A stretch of DNA of 64,000 nucleotides from Rhodeus uyekii. Its lineage: Eukaryota > Chordata > Actinopteri > Cypriniformes > Acheilognathidae. The notes beneath the pieces are model-generated. The model worked only from the letters and a program-made list of their open reading frames with translations, was not told the origin of the DNA and made no database searches. The stretch covers positions 310,001 to 374,000 of the forward strand of contig JAWRVZ010000017.1 in assembly GCA_037043235.1 (NCBI GenBank), written 5' to 3'. The position numbers and the translations under genes are program-made. Positions 38,107-48,205 of the stretch are shown one piece after another. Every line of letters starts with the position of its first letter. Position 1 is the first letter of the stretch.

Positions 38107-38560
38107 TCACACCGTAACCATTAACTTATTTTTTTGTCTATCTGTAAATGACACACACACACAATGTTCTTGTGGGGTAGGCATGGGAGCACCAGTAATC
38201 CTCTTAGCAGTCCAAACCATCCTAGTCTTCTGATGTGTGGTTTCTGCAGCTGAACCATACCAGACAGTTATGGAAGTGCAGCAGAAATATGCAGAGTTGA
38301 ACTTCATAAGCAGCACCTGGGGAAGGTTTAACTTCAGCTGGTGCAGGAAGTACAACCTCTTCTTGGCCTTTTTTTGCATTAGAGGAAATATGATTGTCCC
38401 ACATCAGGTCCTGAGAGATGTTGGTGCTCAGGAAACTGAATGAGTCCACTGCTGCCACAGTGCTGTCTATGATGGTGAGTGTGGGCGATGCTGGGCTGTT
38501 TCCACAACCATCTCTGTTTTGAGTGAGTTCAATAGTCATCATGATATTTGCAGTCTCCAA
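38107..38560 (-). pseudogene. L2/CR1-like LINE reverse-transcriptase C-terminal fragment
   Basis: Two overlapping minus-strand frames share the end of a LINE ORF2. One (from 38560) reads DSTVAAVDSFSFLSTNISQD, corresponding to the SFKYLG..ISEDL region of the intact copy at 48179-50845. The other (from 38379) reads QLKLNLPQVLLMKF and SITVWYGSA, corresponding to its FLRRLRKFGMSP and CITVWYGSA strings. The switch of frame marks a frameshift. It is more diverged than the intact LINE. Confidence 0.82.
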
Positions 38561-38660
38561 GTCACTGCTTGTTAATACTCAGGTGCAAATGAACCGCAAG
38601 AAAGGTTGTGTCACCACGGAAACACAAGTGTAATTGAGGTGACCGCTGGAGGTTAATTAG

Positions 38661-39870
38661 CCCAATAAAACGTGGGTGATTTAGTGGGTGGGTTGAGAGG
38701 AGAAGACCTGATGTCAGCTTCCTGGTTAGCAAGTTGAAATTTACTGTGCAGATTAAAACAAGCAATTTTACATAGCCATCTAATTTCACACAGGCACAAT
38801 TGACACATCGTTGCTATATTAAGAATGAAATGCTAGCTTACTATGTATAATGCAGTACATTATATATACTGCCTATATTTATATAGCATATAAAACAGAA
38901 TGCATTATGGAAAAATAAACATCTTGAACAGCTGTAAGCTACATGGTTTTCTACACCGTTTCTATATTGTTTAAAAACATTTTTGTATGTTTTAACTTCC
39001 ACATTAAATTCCAATATGCTAACCAGGAAGTTGACATCAGGGTGTCAGGTGCGATGAAGGGAAGATGCGAGAACTCAGTATTGCAGAGGAAGAAGGCTCT
39101 TTATTAATAGAAAATAAACAGAAACTCAACCAAAACTACCCCGTGTGGGAAAAACAAGACATGATCACTCGATTGCAAGAACTCGACAGAACAAGACTTG
39201 ACAAGGGAATGCCAGAGAAAAAAATGACGAGGAACCAGCACAGGACGGCAAACAAGAGGGGAATAAATAGGGAACATGAGGCAAGGGGAATTAAGGAGAA
39301 CAGGTGGGACAAACCAAACCATAACAAGGGAACAAGACGGGCGGGGTTACACAATTGGTAGAAGAGAACACAGCACATGACACAAGACAAGAAACACACG
39401 TGACAAGCCATGCACTCAGAAATAAACATGACATGAACACACGACCAATAAGAAGACTCATAAGCTGATGAAAACATGAACTGTGTGCTACAGAGACGCG
39501 GACAAGAGCGTGCACAGCCTAAGTGACGTCGAAACTGCACGCACTCACAAAACAGAGCGCATGAGCGAACACTCGACTGGTGCATTCAGAACAAAAGAAA
39601 AACACATGGAGCATTGGTGTACGAACCCCAAAACACAAACAGGAATAGAATCAGGGTCGAACACTATGATCACACAAGACAAAGAATTAGGACCAAAAGC
39701 GCACAGTTCAGACGAGCCCCAAACCGCACGCTCACACAAAACACATGACATTACGTTAATGTCAGAGCTCTGCCACAACACCAGGAACTGACTAGACCGA
39801 ATGAGGCAGAACCCTGACACAGGGCTTCTCCTCTCAACTCACCCACTAAATTACCAGCTTTTTATTGGTT
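38661..39870. repeat. ~80-bp inverted repeat, right arm split by a solo LTR
   Basis: The left arm, 38661-38740, reads CCCAATAAAA...TTTAGTGGGTGGGTTGAGAG, then GACCTGATGTCAGCTTCCTG. Its reverse complement appears on the right in two pieces: 39011-39042 (TGCTAACCAGGAAGTTGACA...) and 39825-39870 (GCTTCTCCTCTCAACTCACC...). The gap between the pieces is exactly the solo LTR and its duplication. The loop is about 270 bp of AT-rich DNA. It may be a foldback transposon. Confidence 0.7.
39043..39819 (-). mobile_element. Solo LTR related to the 2547-5731 element
   Basis: Begins TGTCAGGTGCGATGAAGGG and ends CCCTGACA, with a perfect 5-bp duplication CAGGG at 39038-39042 and 39820-39824. It aligns in landmarks to the 761-bp LTRs (AACTCAGTATTGCAG, ACCAGCACAGGAC, GAGCTCTGCCACAA, GACTAGACCGAATG) but is clearly diverged. 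In sense it keeps a TATA-like TATTTATT (from 39269) and GCTGGTTCCT (from 39239), 30 bases apart as in the complete element. No internal region remains. Confidence 0.92.
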
Positions 39871-39882
39871 CTCTCTAGACGC

Positions 39883-40501
39883 TGTTACGACCGTCTAGGG
39901 CCAGACATAACATAAATGAATGTGCACTCACTCAAAGTTTACGTGATAAAAAAAAATATACATTTATTCAACCAAAATATACAGTGAAACTCAGAGCTTT
40001 CAGGAGTGGACAAGGCCAAAATAACAAACCGAAATAACTCAAATTGAATACCCTCTAATTTCCCTAATGAAAAATAAATATACCAAAATAAAATACAATG
40101 TAACTTCCCTAACTCCCTTAACTCAAAACATAACACAAACAACAGATGCAAAGAAAATGGCATCCACTCCCTACTTCTTTAAACTGAGTGTTTTACAAAT
40201 GATTTTTACACAACATAAATTAAGTCAAAAGCAATACTGACTAATGAAAACGGACGTCAAAAGAAACAAAAAACAAAGTTCACAACAAACACCATCAAGT
40301 CCAGAGTAAACAAAACAGAGCACAACAAAATGGCCCACATTCGGCCTAGATCCTCTCTGGAGCAGTCCTTTTCACTCAACCTAGGGTTGGTCCAATCAGG
40401 AACAGGCCAATCAGGATCGCTGGTGGCTTGATTGCCGGACACACCTTCTCCTGCACCAGACAGCCTGGAAACAAAACACTAAGACAACACAGGATGTAAC
40501 A
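39883..40501. mobile_element. Second solo LTR candidate (619 bp)
   Basis: Ends are TGTTACGACCGTC and GATGTAACA, i.e. TGTTAC/GTAACA inverted ends. The 4-bp direct repeat ACGC flanks it (39879-39882 and 40502-40505). It has no coding content. It lies 63 bp from the preceding solo LTR. Orientation is not decided. The TGTTACGACC start recalls fish gypsy LTRs, from memory. Confidence 0.7.
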
Positions 40502-40689
40502 ACGCGTAGTACGGTAGTGTGTTATTATGAGCCATTTATTGTTCTCAGAACTATTGTTTGAAAGTTTTGGTTTTTGTGCTTGATTAAACTTCACTGAGGA
40601 ACCATTTATATGACACAGTTTTTGACTAAAAACTATATGTAAAATTTGTTTAAAAAAATGTTTAGTTTTAAACACTAAAATCGTCATCA

Positions 40690-41040
40690 GCTAGGAACCC
40701 GGGTGTGCTCTTTGATACCAATATTTAACTTGAAAGCCTCATTTCTAGCAACAACAAATCTTTTTTTCCATCTTAAAATAAATCTAAATAAAAATATGCT
40801 CTCAGTGACAAATGCAGAAAAGTTAGTTCATGCCTGCATGACCTCAAGGCTAGATTATTTGAATGCTCTACTTGGTGGTTTCCCTGCAAACTTAATAAAC
40901 AAACTCCAGCTAATCCCAAATGCGAAACAATCATTTTCCTACTTAGCATACAAACTCTGGAATAGTCTTCCAAACTATCAGTTTAAATCTAGACTAAAAA
41001 CATATTTATTAAACCTGTTATACACATAACACATGATCAA
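40690..41040 (+). pseudogene. Non-LTR retrotransposon ORF2 C-terminal fragment
   Basis: One open frame contains TNLFFHLKINLNKNMLSV, then NAEKLVHACMTSRLDYLNAL and KLQLIPNAKQ, then AYKLWNSLPNYQFKSRLKTY. These are the successive motifs found after the RT catalytic region in fish LINEs. An internal stretch between LIPNA and the LWNSLP block is missing, so it is a deleted relic. It is not from the same family as the copy at 48179-50845. Confidence 0.75.
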
Positions 41041-41684
41041 TTTCCATTACTCAAATAAGTTAAGTGATTGTTTGCATAAATTAGGTCAGCAGGAACCGGG
41101 AACACATCCTAAAACCCCCAATGTACTTGTTACATTATATGATAAATGGCATCTGCGCTAATATTAGTCTCTCTGTTTATCACAAGGTTACTGTAAACAG
41201 ATTTTCAGTAGCATTACGGAGATTTTGTTGTGGTGCACTTTAGTGGATTTTTCATTAATGAGAGGTATTTTCTGTTGATATCTGCAGCTATAAAAGGTAG
41301 AATACTTTGTGAACTGTTTACAATGTAAATCTTTTCATTTAATAAACTATAAATGAATAGAATAGCCACTGGGATGATCTTGGGGAGGTTAACTGATTCA
41401 TGGCGAATATCTGATGCAACAGGGTACAGATTTCCTATCCAAAATCACAGATTTTCTGAAAAGCAGCTCAGATTAACTGGTTTACTGTTCTCAAGGGAGT
41501 TAGCCTTTCTGCAGTACAGAGTTCATCATTTCAAATTCATTCATTCATAAATTCCTCTATTTCTAAACACACTTATCCTATGTGGGGTCACAGGGAGTAC
41601 CTGGGAACTATTCCAGCATTGAATCTCTTCTATGTAGCAGCACACATTGTCTACACTCTATTCTCACCCAACTTCACATTTACA

Positions 41685-41845
41685 TTTACGCATTTGGCAG
41701 ACTCTTTTATCCAAAGACTTACATTTGCATTCAAGATACACATTGACATTCTAATCAGTTCCTTCTTTCCCTGGGAATTGAACCCATGACCTTGGCATTA
41801 AAAGTGCCATGATCTACTGTTTGAGGTACAGGAAAGCTGTAACTA
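41685..41845 (-). repeat. tRNA-derived SINE copy
   Basis: Read on the minus strand from about 41845: a tRNA-like head with worn A box (CCTGTACCTCAAACAGTAGA) and a B box close to GGTTCAATTCC (CATGGGTTCAATTCCCAGGG). This is followed by a body with the widespread fish word TTTGGATAAAAGAGTCTGCC. It is diverged and not a functional tRNA gene. The 41548-41660 stretch next to it (CTTATCCTATGTGGGGTCAC) also looks repeat-derived. Confidence 0.7.
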
Positions 41846-42179
41846 ACATGAGATACAGCAACATTTCTAGGAAGATTTATCAACACTAATGTGAACAAAG
41901 TCATTATATTTAAAATGTAATGATAATAAAGCAATATCACATAAGTCAGAACGTGTTATGGCATTCGACAGTTCAACGAGCAAGGACATAAATAAGGAAA
42001 ATGTCAAAAAAATAAAAACGTGGTTGACGTTGGTAATCAAAATGACCAAAGTTAGCTCTTAGAAAACATTAAGTTAGAACTGTCAGTGATAGTTTGCAGC
42101 TTTGTGTCAAAGTTTCTGGAGTACCAAGGAGGCAGCAAGAATGTGGGATATTACATGTATACAACATTCAAGATAGTCC

Positions 42180-42725
42180 AACAGATTGGGTTTGTGCGTG
42201 CTTGTGCGTCGAGAAATTGACCAAAGTATTCCACCAACATTTGACGCACGCCTGATGCATGAATCACTGACGGAGCGCGTCCAAACACGCACACTTCGTG
42301 AACGTTCCACGTACAAGCACTTTCAGAATCCACATTGTCAGTGGATGTCAGTGGAATGAACGTGATACGTGCGCGGTTCATGCGTGATATGAAGGTGGGG
42401 CGTCAGTGGACGGACGTGGACTTGCGAGGTTTCGAACCAGCTCCAACACATAAGCACTGATGGCTGACGTGTCCCGCACATAGTCACGCATACTCGACGC
42501 ATAAACTACGCACGCCGACTCATGAATAACGCACACCGACGCACAGGCGTGCGTAGAAATATTTTTGAACCGTTCAAAACTTCAACGCACATCCACTTAC
42601 AATCACTGACGGTTCACGTTCGTTCCACCAACGAATTACACATACGACGCACGCTCCGTGCAGAAACGAAAATCTGTGCGTAATTCATGCGTAATTCATG
42701 CGTGATTCATGCGTTTTCGCTGTGT
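42180..42725. repeat. CpG-rich repeat with many GCGTG/CGCAC words, probable DNA-transposon copy
   Basis: About 540 bp stand out by dense CpG in an AT-rich setting. ACGCAC, CGTGCGT, ATTCATGCGT and CACTGACGG recur in both orientations. The right end TGTGTGACAGGCCCTTAA looks like a transposon terminus, but the left terminus was not found. No ORF is supported; frames here are shadows. Confidence 0.45.
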
Positions 42726-45700
42726 GACAGGCCCTTAATTGGTTTAGTGAATGAATCAAATGACTCACTCATAAAAACGGTCACTCAGCTCCACCTACTG
42801 ATGAAATGATATAACCTGCAGAAAGAGTCAGTAAATCTCCACAATTAATGCAGTCTGACACATTCAAACTTGCATACAACCAAAGATAAAAGATAAGATA
42901 AGAGTTCAAAGATAAGAGTCAGAGTTTTCAGGGTTATGTCTCGTTTACTGGGTTTACTTGAGTTGGTTATCACTGTTTGTAGATCAGTGAGTTTTGTCTG
43001 AGTTCATTGGTTTCTATAGTTTTTCATTGATTGATTGAGTTGTATGACGCGTCTTGTTTCTTTGATTAGTTTGCTTGTGTATTTAAACCCTTTGTCTTTG
43101 TTTGGTCTGTTCATTGTCTGGCCCGCATGTGTCATTTGTTCTGTTCTTGCTGCCCCCTTCAAATATATATTGCAAAACAATTACAAAATAACATTATTTA
43201 GTAATACTATTCGACTGGTAGTCACGTTAGCACCTATGAAAAATTTAAGAATTTTGTATTTGTATTTTGTGGTTTTTTTTGTGTGTGTGTGTGTGTGCGG
43301 GCATATGGGTGTCAATGTAGTTCTGTATATTTTTGAAAAGCATGTGTCTTGAGGCTGAGCTCTAATTGGCTTGTTTCATATTGTCCCTTGGGGCACACAG
43401 TGCTGCACTCCAGACCCTCCTACTTTAAATTTTAGCAAATCAATATTGTTTTTATATATTTTGGCCTCATGTGATTGGATCGTTCTCAACTTTCAAGTCG
43501 GTGCAATATGAGATGAAAGAAAATTCTGTTCTATCTTTACAGAAAATGCTTTCACAATCACAGGAATTATGGAGCTTGGACGGAGTTAGCTGTAGCTGGA
43601 TGCCATTTAAGTCAAGTTGTGCAGATGATCTAGTTAAACAATGGACATGTCTCTTTTCAAATAAAATGTCTTTAAGTGTGTCTTTATGGAAGTATTATTA
43701 TATGTAGGATAGATAAAATAGACAAATAATGTAGTCTCTTCATCAAATGGACACACATTCAGTCATGCCTGCAACTTGACAATTAGATTGTGTCAATATC
43801 ATTGGGATTAAAATTAAGATAAAAAAATCAATGCTCTATAAATATTTTGGTGATTACAGTTTTTGCAAACTTATTATATTCGGCTTTTGTTAAACTTTAT
43901 GAAACTATAATGGATTTATATGCAATTTTTTACTACTAAAAAGCCAGTTTATTGAACAATTTGTTTACAGTCTTTAAACAGAGATGTTAAAGGATCTCAT
44001 CCCGTGGCTCCCACGTAGACACCATTAGTATTATGGCCTTCATCTCTGAATCACATTTATATAAATAGCTGATAATTTGTTTTTTATGATTATAATTTTT
44101 TAATGATTACTTTATTATTGATAATATGCCCATATTAAATTAAAATTCACTGAATCCTGGTACCTTATTCCATGCTTTAAGAGTTTAATTTTTGAATAGT
44201 TACTCAACAATTACATTCAGTCCTGCATTTCTAACAGTGTGATTAAGTTTGACTAACTGCTGCATTTAGATCCAGCTCTTTTTCATTCATTGCTGCAACT
44301 GCGTGACAACTTTTATATTAGCACTCAGAACACTGCTCGCCCAAACAGATTTGATGACCAGTTTAACTGTTTAACCAAGTGTGCAATAGAATAGTAAAAT
44401 CATGTAATTGAATTTAATCAAAATCATGACTGTTTTCAAAGGTTATCTATTTACTCCCTCACTCCTGGTAAGGAGATAGCATTGCACAAACTCATACTAT
44501 TAGTTAAGTTAATGTTGCTGTGCAGATGCTGAAATGCTTAGTTTTTAAGTTTTATTTGTATTTATTCAAAGTACTTAATTATAGTTGCTTCTGCATATTA
44601 AGCTGGGATAGGAGAAAGTATTTAAAAATTACATACTTGCATGTCTTACATTTTCTGAAAATATAAATGAAAGTGATTTCCTTGAATTTGCTTGAGAAAT
44701 GGTCTTTAATAGTAATTAACCAGCTCAAAGGAATGTGTAAATATTCAAACTGCCTTTTGGCTAAACCTGATTAATCTTTTGAGTACCATAATCACTGTAT
44801 GTAACAAATAATAAAGTATATAACAAGACTATCATATAGTGCTTCTGTGCTTCCTTGTTATGGCTTTTTCTTTGCATTCTATGCACTTACACACATGTAA
44901 ACAAATAGCCCTATTCACTCTTTTGCAGAAAAGAATGAAATAAATAGTTTTAAACCTTGACTGTTACAATACGGCAGGATGTGTTCACGCTGTTGGCTCA
45001 TTTCAAGAATATATTTTATAGCATTAGAGGCACAAATCCCATATTTGTTTTACAAATCCCATAAATTTCACAAATTGTAGTTTTGACTGCATTTAATCAT
45101 CAAGTATTCAACCTTGTTACCCAAATTATTCAAAGAAAAAAACACTTTTTTCTGTATTTTAGTGTATTTATATTTAGTTTTGACATTTTTTGAACATTAA
45201 GCTCCTTCCTTAACTGACTAAAATGTGTATTTCAGACCCTCTTTTGTATCCTGTTGAGGAACAATGCTTTCTAGAGCTCCAGGAGAAGGTGCAAAATAGA
45301 ATGGAGCAGTAGAAAATCAGCAGGTTTTAGAAAGCAATTTTAACATACTGCAAGCACAAAGCCTGAGGGAAAGACAAATATTTAATAGAAACTAAATATC
45401 CTTTTATCAGAAATGCAAGAAATATAACAGAGGGAGGCATCACATTCAATAGTTATGATGCTGTGTATGAGAGATTGTGTATAAACTGAACACCAAATCA
45501 CATTTAAGAATGTCCTAATGGTGTCCTTCAGTGAGAGTCAACAATATAACCTAGCTCTCAGCTTTTTACACCTTGATTGTCTGAATTTATTAATTGTACT
45601 TAAAAATGATTTTTGTAGGAATTATAATGGAGGACATAATGCAACGGGATTTCAGAGTAATTTGTTTTTTGTAGGATTAGCTCTACAAAAAATTAACTAA

Positions 45701-45966
45701 TCCTCCATCGATAGTGTTCTCTACCTTTTCTCCTTTCTTCCAAAAGAAGAGAAAGGGGAGAAAAGAATGGAAAAGAGTGTAAATGTTCCTGGATACGAAT
45801 TCAAGGCTTATATTAGAGTCAGTTTTAGAGGGGATGGAATGTGAGAGTGAATGAAATAAAAGCAGGTAAAGAGAAAGAAAAGCTACATGCAGAACAAGGC
45901 CACCTTTCATGCGTGTAGCGTCCTTCACGCAGTTTAAATGGGCTGGCCACTCATCCATACCAACAT

Positions 45967-46020
<54 letters not shown>

Positions 46021-47501
46021 GTGAGAGAAGGCGAGGTAGCAGCAAGCATTTTTAAACACAAAAAAAAGGTCTGAATTTTTGGCAAGTAGCAGATGACCTC
46101 CTCTATTGTGCCATGTTCTTGTATATTTTTTTATCCTGTCATTTCAAGAAGTAGAGAAGAGGAAGCTATAGCAATAAGAGAGAGAGAGATAGCCGAGCCA
46201 GTTTATACACTCAAGCTGAAAAACTATTATACCCTATTTACATGATAACACCTCTTATCATCCATCACAAGCTATCCATAGTATCCTATAATCCACTCTA
46301 CATGTCTCTCCGGAAACGTCAGCTATACCCTTAGCCTAAACCTACATCTGATGCAGAACGTCTTCAGTTTATCATCTTTAGAAGCTGAACATTTAGGCTT
46401 CCATAATGCGGCCATATCACTTTATGAAATTACATGTGTTGGGAGAGCATTTACAGTTGCATATGGGGTTTTAATCTATTCCTGAAAGCATAATTATCCC
46501 CACTCACTCTTATTTCCTTTGGTAGGTGTTGAGGACTGCGTCTGACCCGAGGTATGAAATTTTCTGCTAACTCATTTCATTCTGATCCCTCGGCAAGAAC
46601 CTTAAAATGGTTATCTGCAGTAGTATAAATAGGTGGTGCACAAGGACGAAATGCACTCAAATTGCAGATTGTTGGACTCCGAGACGATAACAAGTCTGAC
46701 AGGAGCATTGTGCATCAGTCATGCTCGAAGAAATGTCCCTATGAAATGTAAGGTGTTTTTTGGCTTTTTAAAATAGTAGTGTGTTCCTATAAGGTCAAAA
46801 AAATAATCTTTTAGTTGAAATATACTGGATATATAGATATTATATTACACTAATACATCCTAGCATATACAGTACACTAAAGCTATACACAATATATCAA
46901 ATAGCTAATCTCAGCTGTGTGATTGTTTATATAGTTGCAAAATATAAACTGTATTATCACAGAGGTAATACAATAAATTTGGACATATTATATACAACTT
47001 TATCCACATACTGTACAAACAGTACACTCACTTAAAGTAAAATATACTACAGCAAATCTCAATTGCCAGCTGTTTAAAAAAAGTTGGCTATTCACAGGCT
47101 TGTCCAACAATATATTAGTAGGGTGATTTATACTACATAGCATATATCACAACTGCTCGATTATTTGCAAAACTATATTATTGCACATCAATAAAAATGT
47201 ATATATAAAAACCGTTTTCCATTTTACTGTAAGTTAGAAATCTCAGACAGAGCCTTTTGTGAAAATGGGCCCAAAATGTTGATGACACGTCTTGTTGGCA
47301 AGAGTGTTTACAAATATGCAATGCTCTCAGAAATAGTCCAAATACTGGATTGGATTAGCCAAGCATTGACATAAACTAAGGGCTATTGGCTATTCAAATA
47401 AAGAACCCCATGAGTTTGTCTCACCCTAACTTCCCACTTCAATGGTAACATCAATATCAAGAAATTATTTAAATGCTGTCTTCAACAATAAAACTCACAC
47501 G
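42726..47501. other. Non-coding AT-rich DNA
   Basis: No gene recognised. A GT run lies at 43279-43298 and a (GA)n run at 45968-46017. A region at 42895-43170 (TTTTCAGGGTTATG to TTTAAACCCTTTG) is LTR-like in texture. Around 46510-46720 is a non-repetitive block that could be conserved. Remaining frames are short and AT-driven. Confidence 0.45.
45968..46017. repeat. (GA)n microsatellite
   Basis: About 24 GA units. Confidence 0.95.
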
Positions 47502-47559
47502 TACACTCACTTAAAGGATTATTAGGAACATGTTCAATTTCTCATTAATGCAATTATCT

Positions 47560-47810
47560 AATCAACCAATTCAATGCATTTAGGGGTTAGTCCTGGTCAA
47601 GACAAGCTCCTGAACTCCAAACTGAATGTCTGAATGGGAAAGAAAGGTGATTTAAGCAATTTTAAGTGTGGCATGGTTGTTGGTGCCAGACGGCCGGTCT
47701 GAGTATTTCACAATCTGCTCAGTTACTGGGATTTTCACGCACAACCATTACTAGGGTTTACAGAGAATGGTGTGAAAAGGAAAAAAAAACATACAGTATG
47801 TGGCAGTCCT
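47560..47810 (+). repeat. Source copy of 251-bp direct duplication
   Basis: This segment of the Tc1 5' region (start of the transposase gene) is repeated at 51370-51620 with a single mismatch seen (C at 47593, T at 51403). The offset is exactly 3810 bp with no indel. Confidence 0.92.
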
Positions 47811-48205
47811 GTGGGCGAAGATGCCTCTTTGATGCTAGAGGTCAGAGGAGAATGGGCCGACTGATTCAAGCTGATAGAAGAGCAACTTTGACTGAAATAA
47901 GCACTCGTTACAACAGAGTTATGCAGCAAAGCATTTGTAAAGCCACAACATGTACAACCTTGAGGCGGATGGGCTACAACAGCAGAAGACTCCACCAGGT
48001 ACTACTCATCTCCACTACAATTAGGTACAACTCCGCTACAATTTGCACGAGCTCACCAAAATCGTACAGTTGAAGACTGGAAAAATGCTGCCTGGTCTGA
48101 TGAGTCTCGATTTCTGCTGAGAAATTCAGATGGTACAGTCAGAATTTGGCATAAACAGAATGAGAACATGGATCCATCATGCCTTGTTACCACAGTGCAG
48201 GCTGG
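47666..48205 (+). pseudogene. Tc1 transposase, N-terminal part (broken)
   Basis: The open frame 47666-48073 contains GLSISQSAQLLGFSRTTITR, the helix-turn-helix of Tc1 transposases, then VYREW and a second DNA-binding segment (MGRLIQADRRATLTEIS). Its normal start, ERGMVVGARR, is in a different frame, so a frameshift lies near 47700. After 48073 the frame changes again: DESRFLLRNSDG (from 48099) carries the first catalytic Asp of the DDE triad, followed by VRIWHKQNENMDPSCLV. It then runs into the LINE. At least two frameshifts and the insertion make it non-functional. Confidence 0.9.

Noticed and set aside
38107..39585. Minus-strand frames of 70-150 codons
   Set aside because: Those at 38107-38560 are a LINE relic; those at 39104-39585 lie in the solo LTR. 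None is a host gene.
41760..41840. tRNA gene on the minus strand
   Set aside because: The head is tRNA-like but has mismatched arms and a worn A box, and it continues into a SINE body; it is a SINE copy.
42107..42381. Two overlapping 69-76 codon minus frames
   Set aside because: They coincide with the CpG-dense repeat; the frame opening follows composition and no domain is seen.
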